Source: Rhizobium gallicum bv. gallicum R602sp
GTDB lineage: Bacteria > Pseudomonadota > Alphaproteobacteria > Rhizobiales > Rhizobiaceae
Reading direction: 5' to 3'
DNA length: 64,000 nucleotides
Assembly: GCF_000816845.1 (NCBI RefSeq)
Contig: NZ_CP006877.1
Location: 1,245,501 to 1,309,500, forward strand
The translations under genes and the position numbers were made by a program. Of the stretch, positions 49,403-58,804 are shown piece by piece. The stretch's first letter is position 1, and every line of letters starts with the position of its first letter. Below the pieces are notes generated by a model, which made no database searches, was not told the DNA's origin, and saw only the letters and a program-made list of their open reading frames with translations.

Positions 49403-51478
49403 TCAGGATGAAGACCGCCCGCCGATCAGGTCGCGCTCGATATCCGGCGACTGCCCGAGCCGCGCCTTATAGACCTCGTAATTCTCCATCACGCGCTGGA
49501 CATAGTTGCGCGTTTCTGGAAAGGGGATGCGCTCAATCCAGTCGACGATTTCATTGATGGATTTGCCGCGCGGGTCGCCGTAGCGGCTGATCCATTCGGG
49601 CACGCGCTTCGGCCCGGCATTATAAGCGATAAAGGTCAAGATGTAGGAGCCGCCGAAGGCGTCGATCTGTTCGCCGAGATAATGCGCGCCGAGCGTGGCG
49701 TTGTAGCCGGCGTCCGCTGTCAGCTTGTCGGCTGAATAGGTGATGTTGTGGCGCTTGGCGACTGCCTTGGCGGTCCCGGGCAAAAGTTGCAGAAGGCCAC
49801 GGGCGTTTGCGGACGAGACGGCGGCGGGGTTGAAAGCGCTTTCCTGCCTTGCAATGGCATAGGCGAGCGCCTTGCCCGAGCCGGAGATATTCGCGTTCGC
49901 GGGAATGACGCCGACAGGGAAGGCGAGCGCTGCGACATCGATCCCGCGCGCATACGCGATCTTGCCGACCTGCAGCGACAGGTGATGGTTGCCGGAGCCT
50001 TCCGCCTGCGCCGCCAGGATGGCAAGTTCGCCGGCACTTTGAAGCTGCTCGGCGAGCGCCAGGTAAAGGCTTGCCGCACGCCAGCCATGACCTGCGGCCT
50101 CAAGGCGCGAAATCGCCTGAACGGCTTCGCGGGACTGGAGGCGCTGCCGGTCTTCTTTTGTGGGCGACGGATAGGACACGTTGAGCGTCTTGCGACCCAG
50201 CCGCTCAGCTGCGAGCTGACCGTAGAAAGTGCTCGGGAAGTTTGCTGCTTTTGCGTAGAAATCGCTGGATTTGCCCGCCCCGCCGGCTTCTGCGGCACGG
50301 CCCAGCCAATACCAGGCCCGCGAAACGGAAATCGGACCGTTCGAAACCTGAAGAATCTTGCGGAAATGCGTCTCGGCCGTCGCCGGATCCTGCAGTCCGC
50401 GCAACGCGTACCAACCGGCGTGGAATTCGGCTTCGACAATATCTGCCGCGTTCGTCGCGACGTGGTTGGCGACGACGCGGTAGGCGGCCCTGAACTGGCC
50501 CTGGTCGACGAGGCCGCGGCTGACGATGCGCTGCTCGTTCCACCATTCGCCGGAATTCAACAGTTCATCGCGCGCCGAAGGCATTTGCGCCAGAAGCTTG
50601 GCGGCTTCGGCATATTTGTCCTGCTTGCGCAGGTACTCGATGCGGGCAAACAGATAGCCCGGGTCATTCGACCATTTGCCATCGACAGCATAAAGGAGCG
50701 TGCCGGCATTGGCCGCCTTGCTCGCGACCGCCGACCATGCCTCGTAGAGGGACTGCGCCTGGCCCATGTCGCCGAAGCGCTTGGCCTGCGCGGTCCGGCC
50801 GCGATACATCAGATATTCCATGCGTGCCTTGTGGTCGGCGGGGCCGAGCAGTGCTGAGAACTCCGCCAGGATCTTGTCTTCGGTCTCCTTGTCGAGTGCT
50901 TCGCTGCGCCAGACCTTGCGGATATGTTTCGCGGCCTGTGTTTGTCTGCCGGCAGAGACCAGCGCTCGCGAGAGGATCATCGCGCCTGGGGTCGTTTCCG
51001 GTGCGGTGTCGCCGAAAGCCGCAAGGATTGCAGCCGGGTCCGGATTTTCGTCGTAGAGTGCGCGCTCGGAATAAGCGCGCAGCTTGGTAAGTCCCGGCCA
51101 CCCTTTGAGTTCCTGTGCCGCGCCTGCGATCTCGTAGGAGGGCACGCCCTTGATGCCGGAAACGGCAATCGCCCATGTCAGAATATGCCGGTCGAGGGTG
51201 CCCTTGGCCATACCGTTGCGGATCGAGATGGCCTGCTGCGCATTCTTGCCGGAAAGCGCGTCTAATCCGGCCTTCAGGTTTCCGCTGACGGGCGCGACGG
51301 TCGTGTTGCGCGGGATGGCGCCGGTCATGATCGATTCAGGCAGCGAGGTTTGCGGCACGAAGCCGATCGGCCCTACCTCGGGTACCGGAGCGCCCGTGTC
51401 AGGCAGCGGCGAGGCGGCGCTGCTCCACGCGGCGGCCGCAAGGCCGAGGGTGGAGAGGATCAACACAGCTTTTTTCAT
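49403..51478 (-). CDS. Soluble lytic murein transglycosylase
   Basis: A 691-residue periplasmic peptidoglycan lyase that cuts the MurNAc-GlcNAc bond to give 1,6-anhydro ends. Residues 1-22 are a signal peptide (MKKAVLILSTLGLAAAAWSS). A long superhelical U/L domain follows, made of TPR-like helices (about 60-490). The C-terminal SLT domain has the catalytic Glu in AIARQESAFNPAAVSS and ARGLLQLLPGTAKAVAKRH, then YNATLGAHYLGEQIDAFGGSY and FIAYNAGPKRVPEWI. This matches Slt70-type enzymes in size and order. It is divergent from dapA across 215 bp. Confidence 0.95.
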   Translation of the reverse strand: MKKAVLILSTLGLAAAAWSSAASPLPDTGAPVPEVGPIGFVPQTSLPESIMTGAIPRNTTVAPVSGNLKAGLDALSGKNAQQAISIRNGMAKGTLDRHILTWAIAVSGIKGVPSYEIAGAAQELKGWPGLTKLRAYSERALYDENPDPAAILAAFGDTAPETTPGAMILSRALVSAGRQTQAAKHIRKVWRSEALDKETEDKILAEFSALLGPADHKARMEYLMYRGRTAQAKRFGDMGQAQSLYEAWSAVASKAANAGTLLYAVDGKWSNDPGYLFARIEYLRKQDKYAEAAKLLAQMPSARDELLNSGEWWNEQRIVSRGLVDQGQFRAAYRVVANHVATNAADIVEAEFHAGWYALRGLQDPATAETHFRKILQVSNGPISVSRAWYWLGRAAEAGGAGKSSDFYAKAANFPSTFYGQLAAERLGRKTLNVSYPSPTKEDRQRLQSREAVQAISRLEAAGHGWRAASLYLALAEQLQSAGELAILAAQAEGSGNHHLSLQVGKIAYARGIDVAALAFPVGVIPANANISGSGKALAYAIARQESAFNPAAVSSANARGLLQLLPGTAKAVAKRHNITYSADKLTADAGYNATLGAHYLGEQIDAFGGSYILTFIAYNAGPKRVPEWISRYGDPRGKSINEIVDWIERIPFPETRNYVQRVMENYEVYKARLGQSPDIERDLIGGRSSS

Positions 51479-51693
51479 CCGGGATACTCGTCAGGAAAAT
51501 ATGCCTCGAGTTTCGCAACAGGCCTCTTAATGAAACCTTACCGAAACCGGTAAAATTCGTTCACATTTGATGTCGGAATTTGCCCTAAACCGATCCATGC
51601 GCGCTTGTCGCGGCGATTTCGCCGCTTTATGGTGCGCAACCTATATTCAAGGAATGCGGCTGAAGCGTGGATATCGGCCGTGAGGAGTTGCGC

Positions 51694-52578
51694 ATGTTTA
51701 AGGGATCCATTCCCGCTCTCGTCACCCCCTTCACTGATGCCGGACTGGTGGATGAAGCCTCCTTCGCTTCCCATGTCGATTGGCAGATCAGGGAAGGCAG
51801 CAGTGGTCTCGTTCCGGTCGGCACGACCGGCGAGTCTCCGACGCTGTCGCATGGCGAGCACAAACGGGTCGTGGAAATCTGCATCGAAGCGGCGGCCAGG
51901 CGCGTGCCGGTCATGGCGGGTGCCGGCTCGAACAATACGCGCGAGGCGATCGAGCTTGCCCAGCATGCCGAAAAGGCGGGCGCCGAAGCCGTGCTCGTCG
52001 TCACGCCTTATTACAACAAGCCGACCCAGAAGGGCCTGATCGCGCACTTCTCGGCCATCGCCGAGGCTGTCAGGCTGCCGATCTATATCTACAATATCCC
52101 CGGCCGCTCGGTGGTCGACATGACGCCGGAAACGATGGGCGCGCTTGCCAAGGCGCATTCGAACATCGTCGGCGTCAAGGATGCCACCGGCAAGATCGAG
52201 CGCGTTTCCGAACAGCGCATTACCTGCGGCAAGGATTTCCGCCAGCTCTCGGGCGAGGATGCAACGGCACTTGGCTTCAACGCCCATGGCGGTGTTGGCT
52301 GCATTTCGGTAACTGCGAATGTCGCGCCGCGTCTTTGCGCAGAATTCCAGGCGGCAACGCTTGCCGGCGATTACAATAAGGCGCTCGAATATCAGGACCG
52401 CCTGATGCCGCTGCACAAGGCGATCTTCCTGGAGCCGGGCCTCTGCGGCGCGAAATACGGCCTCTCTAGGCTCGAACGCATGAGCCGCAACGTGCGCTCG
52501 CCGCTGATCTCCATGCTGGAGCCGACGACAGAAGCGGCAATCGATGCCGCGATGCGTCACGCCGGTCTGCTGAACTGA
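51694..52578 (+). CDS. dapA: 4-hydroxy-tetrahydrodipicolinate synthase DapA
   Basis: A 294-residue class I aldolase-fold enzyme joining pyruvate and aspartate semialdehyde, the first step of lysine and diaminopimelate synthesis. TGAGGAG precedes the ATG at 51694. Key residues are Lys162 ([11 protein letters not shown]) for the Schiff base, Tyr133 in YIYNIPGR and the Thr pair of PVGTTGES. Length is normal. It is followed by smpB and a DUF3830 gene on the same strand. Confidence 0.97.
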   Translation: MFKGSIPALVTPFTDAGLVDEASFASHVDWQIREGSSGLVPVGTTGESPTLSHGEHKRVVEICIEAAARRVPVMAGAGSNNTREAIELAQHAEKAGAEAVLVVTPYYNKPTQKGLIAHFSAIAEAVRLPIYIYNIPGRSVVDMTPETMGALAKAHSNIVGVKDATGKIERVSEQRITCGKDFRQLSGEDATALGFNAHGGVGCISVTANVAPRLCAEFQAATLAGDYNKALEYQDRLMPLHKAIFLEPGLCGAKYGLSRLERMSRNVRSPLISMLEPTTEAAIDAAMRHAGLLN

Positions 52579-52587
52579 GCGAAGCTG

Positions 52588-52610
52588 GAAGACGGGTTGC
52601 GTCCGTCTTC
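52588..52610 (+). terminator. Weak stem-loop after dapA
   Basis: GAAGACGG (52588-52595) pairs perfectly with CCGTCTTC (52603-52610) around a 7-nt loop, 10 bp after the dapA stop. There is no T-run, so it may attenuate or protect the 3' end of the mRNA rather than terminate fully. Confidence 0.4.
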
Positions 52611-52691
52611 ACAAGTTTCGGCTGTTCCCCTACATAAGGGCAGGAAATGAGGGCGCGCGGTTTTGCGCGTCCGCAAGGATTGGAATGAGTC

Positions 52692-53171
52692 ATGGCCCCC
52701 AAAGGCAGCCAGCGTATCGTGAAGAAGGTCGTGGCCGAAAACCGCAAGGCCCGCTTCAACTACGAAATCATCGATACATATGAAGCCGGGCTCGTTCTGA
52801 TGGGCACCGAAGTCAAGTCCTTGCGCGAAGGCAAGGCCAATATCGCTGAATCCTACGCTTCGGATGAAGGCGGCGAGATCTGGCTGATTAATTCCTACCT
52901 GCCGGAATATCTGCAGGCCAACCGCTTCAACCACGAGCCGCGCCGCCGCCGCAAGCTGCTGCTTTCGAGCCGCGAGATCAACAGATTGCGTGCGGGCATC
53001 AACCGCGAAGGCATGACGTTGATCCCGTTGAAAATCTATTTCAATGATCGCGGCCGGGCGAAGATGGAACTGGCGCTCGCCAAGGGCAAGAAGCTGCACG
53101 ACAAGCGCGAGTCCGAGAAGGAGCGCGATTGGAACAGGCAGAAGAGCCGCCTGCTGAAGGACAATGGCTAA
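52692..53171 (+). CDS. smpB: SsrA-binding protein SmpB
   Basis: A 159-residue tmRNA-binding protein of trans-translation. The ATG at 52692 starts [20 protein letters not shown]. The family core [22 protein letters not shown] and [14 protein letters not shown] is present, as is the Lys/Arg-rich C-terminal tail ([19 protein letters not shown]) that enters the ribosomal A-site channel. Length is normal. The dapA-smpB order is common in rhizobia. tmRNA itself is not in the window. Confidence 0.97.
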   Translation: MAPKGSQRIVKKVVAENRKARFNYEIIDTYEAGLVLMGTEVKSLREGKANIAESYASDEGGEIWLINSYLPEYLQANRFNHEPRRRRKLLLSSREINRLRAGINREGMTLIPLKIYFNDRGRAKMELALAKGKKLHDKRESEKERDWNRQKSRLLKDNG

Positions 53172-53174
53172 GCG

Positions 53175-53591
53175 ATGCGAAGACTGAAGATTTCGGTGGC
53201 GTCGCAAGTCTTCGTGGCGAAGCTGGAGGTAGAAAAGGCGCCGAAAACCTGCACGGCGTTCACGTCGCTGCTGCCCTTTCGAAATCAGACTATCCATTCG
53301 CGATGGAGCGGGGAGGCGATCTGGGTGCCGCTCGGCGATTATCAGTTCGGCGTCGATTTCGAAAATCACACCTGCCATCCGTCGCGTGGCGACATCCTGC
53401 TTTATCCGGGCGGGCACAGCGAGACAGAGCTGCTCTTTGCCTATGGCAGCTCGTCATTTGCGAGCAAGATGGGCGCTCTTGCCGGCAATCATTTCCTCAC
53501 GATCGTCGAGGGCTGCGAACAACTAGATGACATGGGAAAACTGGTGCTCTGGAAAGGCGCCCAGCCGATCTTGTTTGAGGCTTTGGATTGA
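53175..53591 (+). CDS. DUF3830 family protein
   Basis: A 138-residue protein with a predicted cyclophilin-like barrel. It starts 3 bp after the smpB stop, so the genes are co-transcribed. Family features are KAPKTCTAFTSLLPFRNQTIHSRWSGEAIW, FENHTCHPSRGDILLYPGGHSETELLFAYG and HFLTIVEG. The ATG at 53175 is the only start that fits. DUF3830 proteins often lie with transport or hydrolase genes, and their biochemical role is unknown. Confidence 0.85.
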   Translation: MRRLKISVASQVFVAKLEVEKAPKTCTAFTSLLPFRNQTIHSRWSGEAIWVPLGDYQFGVDFENHTCHPSRGDILLYPGGHSETELLFAYGSSSFASKMGALAGNHFLTIVEGCEQLDDMGKLVLWKGAQPILFEALD

Positions 53592-53594
53592 GAA

Positions 53595-54176
53595 CTACTC
53601 CTCGAAGTCGCTCGCCGGGGCGATCTCGACGGGCTTCTGCGGGCGTTCGGACGGGTCGCGGCCGATCTCGCTTTTCAGCGACAGCAGATCGATGAAGTGA
53701 TCCGCTTGGCGGCGCAGGTCGTCGGCGATCATGGGCGGCTGCGTCGCCATCGTGGAGATGATCGACACCTTGCGGCCCCTGCGCTGAAGGGCTTCCACCA
53801 GGGTGGTAAAATCGCCGTCGCCGGAAAAGATGACAAGGTGGTCGACGGTTTCGGATTGCTCCATGGCGTCGATCGCCAGTTCGATATCCATGTTGCCCTT
53901 GATCTTCCGGCGGCCCATGGAGTCGGTGAATTCCTTGGCAGGCTTGGTGACGACCTTGTATCCGTTGTAATCGAGCCAGTCGATCAGCGGGCGGATGGAG
54001 GAATATTCCTGATCCTCGATCAGCGCGGTGTAATAGTAGGCGCGCAGCAGGTAACCGCGTTTCTGGAACGCTTTCAACAGCTTGCGATAATCGATATCAA
54101 AGCCGAGGCTCTTGGATGCAGCGTAGAGGTTGGCGCCGTCTATGAAGAGTGCAATTTTTTCGCGTGGGTCGAACAT
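53595..54176 (-). CDS. NYN domain protein (LabA/DUF88-like)
   Basis: A 193-residue PIN-like predicted ribonuclease. The ATG at 54176 (MFDPREKIALFIDGANLYAASK) is preferred over a TTG five codons earlier. The metal-binding acidic residues are in FIDGANLY, IKGNMDIELAIDAM and FSGDGDFTTLVEAL, as expected for NYN nucleases, and ISTMATQPPMIADDLRRQADHFIDL closes the domain. It probably cleaves structured RNA in the cytoplasm. It is divergent from rpoZ, with two tandem palindromes between them, and this order is conserved in rhizobia as far as I know. Confidence 0.9.
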   Translation of the reverse strand: MFDPREKIALFIDGANLYAASKSLGFDIDYRKLLKAFQKRGYLLRAYYYTALIEDQEYSSIRPLIDWLDYNGYKVVTKPAKEFTDSMGRRKIKGNMDIELAIDAMEQSETVDHLVIFSGDGDFTTLVEALQRRGRKVSIISTMATQPPMIADDLRRQADHFIDLLSLKSEIGRDPSERPQKPVEIAPASDFEE

Positions 54177-54254
54177 CGCATGCCAATCCAATTAGAGTAA
54201 TCCAAATCTTCTTCGGTCAAAATTCCATAAAAACAATGGCTTAGTTAACGAAGA

Positions 54255-54285
54255 AAGAATAATTCTTAATTTATGAATTATTCAT
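54255..54285. promoter_or_regulatory. Tandem 13-bp palindromes between the NYN gene and rpoZ
   Basis: AAGAAT-a-ATTCTT (54255-54267) and ATGAAT-t-ATTCAT (54273-54285) are both perfect and share the core GAAT-W-ATTC; the centres are 18 bp apart. The first contains AGAA-NNN-TTCT, the core of the ICE box of the iron regulator Irr. They lie 79 bp upstream of the NYN ATG and 187 bp upstream of rpoZ. Which gene they control is unknown. Confidence 0.5.
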
Positions 54286-54471
54286 ATAAAGGAGATTTAG
54301 GGCACGATTCGGCATATTCCAAGCAACTAACGGTGGAATTGTCACATTCACTCGAAAATTTTAGCAAGGCGACCCATAAACGGCGGGGCGGTGCATGAAA
54401 AACTTGAATTCGTCGGCTTTTAATTGTATCGGGCGTTCTAATCCCGAAATCACGACCGTAAAGGACAGGCA

Positions 54472-54876
54472 ATGGCCCGTGTCACAGTTGAAGATTGCAT
54501 CGACAAAGTTGAGAACCGCTTCGAGCTGGTTCTGCTTGCCAGCCACCGCGCGCGGCTGATTTCCCAGGGTGCCTTGATCACCATCGATCGCGACAACGAC
54601 AAGAACCCCGTCGTGGCGCTGCGCGAAATCGCCGATGAAACGCTGTCTCCCGACGATCTGAAGGAAGACCTCATCCACTCGCTGCAGAAGCACGTCGAAG
54701 TCGACGAGCCAGAGCCCGACCCGGCAAGCCTCATTGCCGCTGGTGGCGTGGCGGCTGCGGAAGGCGAAGAGCAGGACGATCAGCCCGAGACGATCACTTT
54801 CGACCAGATGTCGGAAGAAGAGCTTCTGGCCGGCATCGAAGGTCTCGTGCCTCCGGAAAAGAGCGACGACTACTGA
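54472..54876 (+). CDS. rpoZ: RNA polymerase omega subunit
   Basis: A 134-residue omega subunit. AAAGGACAGGCA precedes the ATG at 54472. The conserved core is [33 protein letters not shown] and [18 protein letters not shown]. The acidic C-terminal extension ([25 protein letters not shown]) is typical of alphaproteobacteria. Omega helps assemble RNA polymerase and forms part of the ppGpp site; the ppGpp synthetase gene rsh follows directly, as in many bacteria. Confidence 0.97.
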   Translation: MARVTVEDCIDKVENRFELVLLASHRARLISQGALITIDRDNDKNPVVALREIADETLSPDDLKEDLIHSLQKHVEVDEPEPDPASLIAAGGVAAAEGEEQDDQPETITFDQMSEEELLAGIEGLVPPEKSDDY

Positions 54877-54946
54877 TACGTCGCGAGACGATTACCAATC
54901 GTCAATCTTGCGCCTTTATTGCTAAGGCATATTATTGCCAGTGCGT

Positions 54947-54979
54947 GCGCCAATCGGTGATTGGCGCGCTTTTGTTTTT
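54947..54979 (+). terminator. Terminator/attenuator between rpoZ and rsh
   Basis: GCGCCAATC (54947-54955) pairs perfectly with GATTGGCGC (54959-54967) around GGT, followed by GCTTTTGTTTTT. The rsh Shine-Dalgarno (TTGGAG) starts only about 2 bp after the T-run. Any transcript coming from rpoZ must pass this hairpin to express rsh. Confidence 0.75.
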
Positions 54980-54996
54980 ATTGGAGTAGTTCCGGG

Positions 54997-57210
54997 ATGA
55001 TGCGGCAGTACGAGCTCGTGGAGCGGGTGCAGAAATACAAGCCCGACGCCAATGAAGCTCTGCTGAACAAGGCCTATGTCTATGCCATGCAGAAGCATGG
55101 ACAGCAGAAGCGTGCCAGTGGTGATCCCTATATCTCCCATCCGCTCGAAGTCGCCGCGATTTTGACGGACATGCATCTCGACGAGTCGACCATTGCCGTC
55201 GCTCTGCTGCATGATACGATCGAGGATACGACGGCGACACGCGCCGAAATCGACGAGCTCTTCGGCGAAGATATCGGCCGGCTGGTCGAAGGCTTGACGA
55301 AGATCAAGAAACTCGATCTCGTCACCAAAAAGGCCAAGCAGGCGGAAAACCTGCGCAAGCTGCTGCTTGCGATCTCCGACGATGTCCGCGTGCTGCTCGT
55401 CAAGCTGGCCGACCGCCTGCACAATATGCGCACGCTCGACCATATGTCGGCTGACAAGCGTGCCCGTATCTCCGAGGAGACGATGGAGATCTATGCGCCG
55501 CTTGCGGGTCGCATGGGTATGCAGGACATGCGCGATGAACTGGAGGAGCTTTCCTTCCGCCATATCAACCCGGAGGCTTACGAAACCGTCACGAAGCGTC
55601 TGCAGGAACTCTCGCAGCGTAACGAAGGCCTGGTCAAGAAGATCGAAACGGAACTGCGCGATCTGCTGGTGGCCAACGGCTTGACGACGGCTAAGGTCAA
55701 GGGGCGCCAGAAGAAGCCCTACTCGGTTTTCCGCAAGATGCAATCGAAGTCGCTTTCCTTCGAGCAGCTTTCGGATGTCTATGGCTTCCGTATCCTCGTC
55801 GAGGACGTTCCAGCCTGCTATCGCGCGCTCGGCATCGTTCATATGCGCTGGCGCGTCGTGCCTGGCCGCTTCAAGGACTACATCTCAACGCCAAAGCAGA
55901 ACGACTACCGTTCGCTGCACACGACGATCGTCGGCCCCTCCAGCCAGCGCATCGAACTGCAGATACGCACCAAGCGCATGCATGAGATCGCCGAATACGG
56001 CATCGCCGCGCACGCCCTTTACAAGGACGGCGCGACCAATGCCGAGGGCGACATTCTCTCGCGCGAGTCCAATGCCTATTCATGGCTCCGCCACACGATC
56101 GAGGCGCTGGCCGAAGGCGATAGCCCCGAGGAGTTCCTCGAACACACCAAGCTTGAGCTGTTCCAGGACCAGGTCTTCTGCTTCACGCCGAAGGGCAAAC
56201 TGATCGCCTTGCCGCGCGGCGCAACGCCGATCGACTTTGCTTATGCCGTTCACACCAATATCGGCGACACGACGGTTGGCGCCAAGATCAACGGCCGCAT
56301 CATGCCGCTGGTGACAAGACTTGCAAACGGCGACGAGGTCGAGATCATCCGCTCCGGCGTGCAGGTGCCGCCAGCTGCGTGGGAGGAGATCGTCGTGACC
56401 GGCAAGGCGCGTGCTGCAATCCGCCGTGCCACGCGCCTGGCGATTCGCAAGCAATATGCCGGCCTCGGGCACCGCATCCTGGAGCGCACCTTCGAGCGGG
56501 CGGGGAAGATATTTTCCCGGGACGCGATGAAGCCGGCGCTGCACCGCCTCGGCCAGAAGGATGTCGAGGACGCGATCGCCGCCGTCGGCCGGGGCGAGAT
56601 GTCGTCGCTCGATGTCCTGCGCGCTGTCTATCCTGACCATCAGGACGAGCGTGTCACCGTCAAGCCAAGTGGCGATGACGGCTGGTTCAATGTCCGCAGC
56701 GCCTCTGGCATGATCTTCAAGGTTCCAGACAAGGCCAAGACGGAGGCGGAGACGGATGCCGATATGGGCCCGATCCGCGGCATTTCCGGCAATATCGCCG
56801 TTCAGTTCGCACCTGCAGGCGCCGTGCCCGGCGATCGCATCGTAGGCATCATGGAGAAGGGGAAGGGCATCACCATCTACCCGATCCAGTCGTCCGCGCT
56901 GCAACGTTTCGATGATCAGCCCGATCGCTGGATCGATGTGCGCTGGGACCTGGACGAGGCCAACAAATCGCGCTTCATGGCGCGCGTGCTCATCAACGCA
57001 TTGAACGAGCCGGGCACGCTGGCCAAGGTGGCGCAATCCGTTGCAGGCCTTGACGTGAATATCCGTTCCTTAAACACGGTGCGCGTCGCGGCCGACTTCA
57101 CCGAAATGGCGGTCGATGTCGAAGTATGGGATCTTCGCCAGCTCAACCAGCTGCTCGCGCAACTGAAGGATCTGGATTGCATTGCGACGGTGCGACGCCT
57201 CTACGACTGA
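54997..57210 (+). CDS. rsh: Bifunctional (p)ppGpp synthetase/hydrolase Rsh
   Basis: A 737-residue RelA/SpoT homolog, the single long Rsh typical of rhizobia. The HD hydrolase domain has its metal motif at residues 72-78 (HDTIEDT) with SHPLEVA before it. The synthetase domain (about 235-350) contains YGFRILVEDVPACYRALG and PGRFKDYISTPKQNDYRSLHT. TGS follows at about 385-450 (PKGKLIALPRGATPIDFAYAVHT) and ACT at the end (RVLINALNEPGTLAKVAQSVA). Both catalytic halves look intact. Two adjacent ATG codons (54997, 55000) are possible starts. The stringent response affects nodulation and stress survival in rhizobia. Confidence 0.97.
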   Translation: MMRQYELVERVQKYKPDANEALLNKAYVYAMQKHGQQKRASGDPYISHPLEVAAILTDMHLDESTIAVALLHDTIEDTTATRAEIDELFGEDIGRLVEGLTKIKKLDLVTKKAKQAENLRKLLLAISDDVRVLLVKLADRLHNMRTLDHMSADKRARISEETMEIYAPLAGRMGMQDMRDELEELSFRHINPEAYETVTKRLQELSQRNEGLVKKIETELRDLLVANGLTTAKVKGRQKKPYSVFRKMQSKSLSFEQLSDVYGFRILVEDVPACYRALGIVHMRWRVVPGRFKDYISTPKQNDYRSLHTTIVGPSSQRIELQIRTKRMHEIAEYGIAAHALYKDGATNAEGDILSRESNAYSWLRHTIEALAEGDSPEEFLEHTKLELFQDQVFCFTPKGKLIALPRGATPIDFAYAVHTNIGDTTVGAKINGRIMPLVTRLANGDEVEIIRSGVQVPPAAWEEIVVTGKARAAIRRATRLAIRKQYAGLGHRILERTFERAGKIFSRDAMKPALHRLGQKDVEDAIAAVGRGEMSSLDVLRAVYPDHQDERVTVKPSGDDGWFNVRSASGMIFKVPDKAKTEAETDADMGPIRGISGNIAVQFAPAGAVPGDRIVGIMEKGKGITIYPIQSSALQRFDDQPDRWIDVRWDLDEANKSRFMARVLINALNEPGTLAKVAQSVAGLDVNIRSLNTVRVAADFTEMAVDVEVWDLRQLNQLLAQLKDLDCIATVRRLYD

Positions 57211-57374
57211 GACGTCTGCACATATTATGATCGTTTTGTTGCAGAATTCGCGTACCGAAAAGGCAAGGCATGCACGCTTTGCATGGCTGTGCCTATATTA
57301 GAGCGTTGGTAATTGTGCACTGCAGCACCTATCTTCCGTTCATCAGAGAATGAACCAAAGAAAGAACCAACGCT

Positions 57375-57524
57375 ATGTTTACTCCCATCAAGAAAATCGC
57401 CCGCGCTCTTCGCGTTCCAAGCGTACAGGAACGTGAAATGGCATACCTCAACGGTTCGTATGACCGTATTGATCTTGAATACCGTCAGCGTCAGGTTGAC
57501 CGGGGCCTGTTCCGTAGCCGTTGA
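57375..57524 (+). CDS. DUF3563 small protein
   Basis: A 49-residue protein, MFTPIKKIARALRVPSVQE at the start and YRQRQVDRGLFRSR at the end. The middle, REMAYLNGSYDRIDLEYRQRQ, is the conserved motif of DUF3563, a short family of proteobacteria. The ATG at 57375 has a modest AAAGAA ribosome binding site. It is 164 bp downstream of rsh and may have its own promoter. Function is unknown; members are often highly expressed and stress related, which is not shown here. Confidence 0.8.
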   Translation: MFTPIKKIARALRVPSVQEREMAYLNGSYDRIDLEYRQRQVDRGLFRSR

Positions 57525-57669
57525 TTGCGGGTCTACACTTCCAGCTATGCAAAAGGGCGCCATGCATGACGCGCGCCCTTCGGTGAAGAGCTTCGGCGGC
57601 GGGTGAGGCGAGCCGCGAGACTTTTGACCGCTCTTGTCATGGCGACCTGCGCTGCTCTAAATAGCCGCC

Positions 57670-58260
57670 ATGCTGTTTCGCCGCAGAAAACCTGCAGGAC
57701 TTCGTGAAAGGACGCGAGAGTTGTTCTGGCCCCGCAAGGGCTTTTTGCGTCCGCTGCGCTATGTGAAGATGCGCATCCTACGCCTGACGGCTTCGCCGCA
57801 CGCCGTGGCAATGGGCGTTGCAGCCGGCGTCTTCGTATCCTGGACCCCGTTCATCGGCGTGCATTTCATCATGGCCTTCGTGCTTGCCTATTTCCTCTCC
57901 GGAAACATGGTTGCGGCAGCGCTCGGCACGGCGGCCTTCGGCAATCCCCTCACATATCCCTTCATCTGGGCGGCGACCTGGGAAATCGGTCATCTGCTGC
58001 TCATGCGCGAAGATGCGATGAGCGGGCAGTCCGTCGATCTGATGGAGCTTTTTCACAAGCTCCGTTTCACCGAGCTCTGGAAGCCGGTGCTCGAGCCCAT
58101 GCTGATCGGCGCCATTCCTCCGGCCGCCATCAGCTCCGTTGTGCTTTATATCCTGACGTTCTACACCGTGAAGGGTTTTCAGGTCCGCCGCCGCGCGAAA
58201 CTGATGGAGCGGGCGCGCCTTCACCTTGCCCGTCCCACGCAGGATATTCCGACTGTATGA
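57670..58260 (+). CDS. DUF2062 membrane protein
   Basis: A 196-residue inner-membrane protein. The ATG at 57670 starts [25 protein letters not shown]. The DUF2062 features are the motif [25 protein letters not shown], a second span [29 protein letters not shown] and a third near [17 protein letters not shown], with a basic C-terminus. Function is not established. In rhizobia this gene regularly stands between rsh and acpS. The 25-bp gap to acpS suggests one transcript. Confidence 0.88.
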   Translation: MLFRRRKPAGLRERTRELFWPRKGFLRPLRYVKMRILRLTASPHAVAMGVAAGVFVSWTPFIGVHFIMAFVLAYFLSGNMVAAALGTAAFGNPLTYPFIWAATWEIGHLLLMREDAMSGQSVDLMELFHKLRFTELWKPVLEPMLIGAIPPAAISSVVLYILTFYTVKGFQVRRRAKLMERARLHLARPTQDIPTV

Positions 58261-58285
58261 TTTCGTTTCGACAGAGAGGCATCGC

Positions 58286-58690
58286 ATGATCATCGGCATT
58301 GGCAGCGATCTCATCGACATCCGCCGTGTCGAAAAGTCGCTTGAGCGCTTCGGCGAGCGCTTCACCCACCGTTGCTTCACCGAGATCGAGCGGGCGCGCT
58401 CCGACCGCCGCGCCAACCGCGCCGAATCCTATGCGAAGCGTTTTGCCGCCAAGGAAGCCTGTTCGAAGGCGCTCGGCACGGGCATGGCGCAGGGCGTTTT
58501 CTGGAAGGATCTGGGTGTCGTCAATCTGCCGAGCGGCAAGCCGACGATGCAACTGACCGGCGGCGCCGCTGTCGTGCTTCAGTCCATGCTGCCTGCCGGG
58601 CACAGGGCGATGGTGCATTTGACGATAACCGATGATTATCCGCTTGCTCAGGCATTCGTGATCATCGAAGCCCTGCCGGAAAGCGCGTGA
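58286..58690 (+). CDS. acpS: Holo-[acyl-carrier-protein] synthase
   Basis: A 134-residue phosphopantetheinyl transferase that activates ACP. The ATG at 58286 has GAGAGG upstream. The metal-binding residues are Asp8 (IGSDLIDI) and Glu57 ([15 protein letters not shown]). Length and motifs match the AcpS group. It lies in the run DUF2062-acpS-lepB-rnc-era. A lead of about 35 codons in the same frame overlaps the DUF2062 gene and is not used. Confidence 0.96.
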   Translation: MIIGIGSDLIDIRRVEKSLERFGERFTHRCFTEIERARSDRRANRAESYAKRFAAKEACSKALGTGMAQGVFWKDLGVVNLPSGKPTMQLTGGAAVVLQSMLPAGHRAMVHLTITDDYPLAQAFVIIEALPESA

Positions 58691-58804
58691 GGAGCGGCGT
58701 GTGGTCGCTTTTAATGTTCGCGGCATTGCCGCCACCTGCCGAAGCCGCTAGAGAGAAGCAAACAGAGAATGCGCCGCTGCGGCGCCTTTAAGGAACAAGA
58801 CTGC

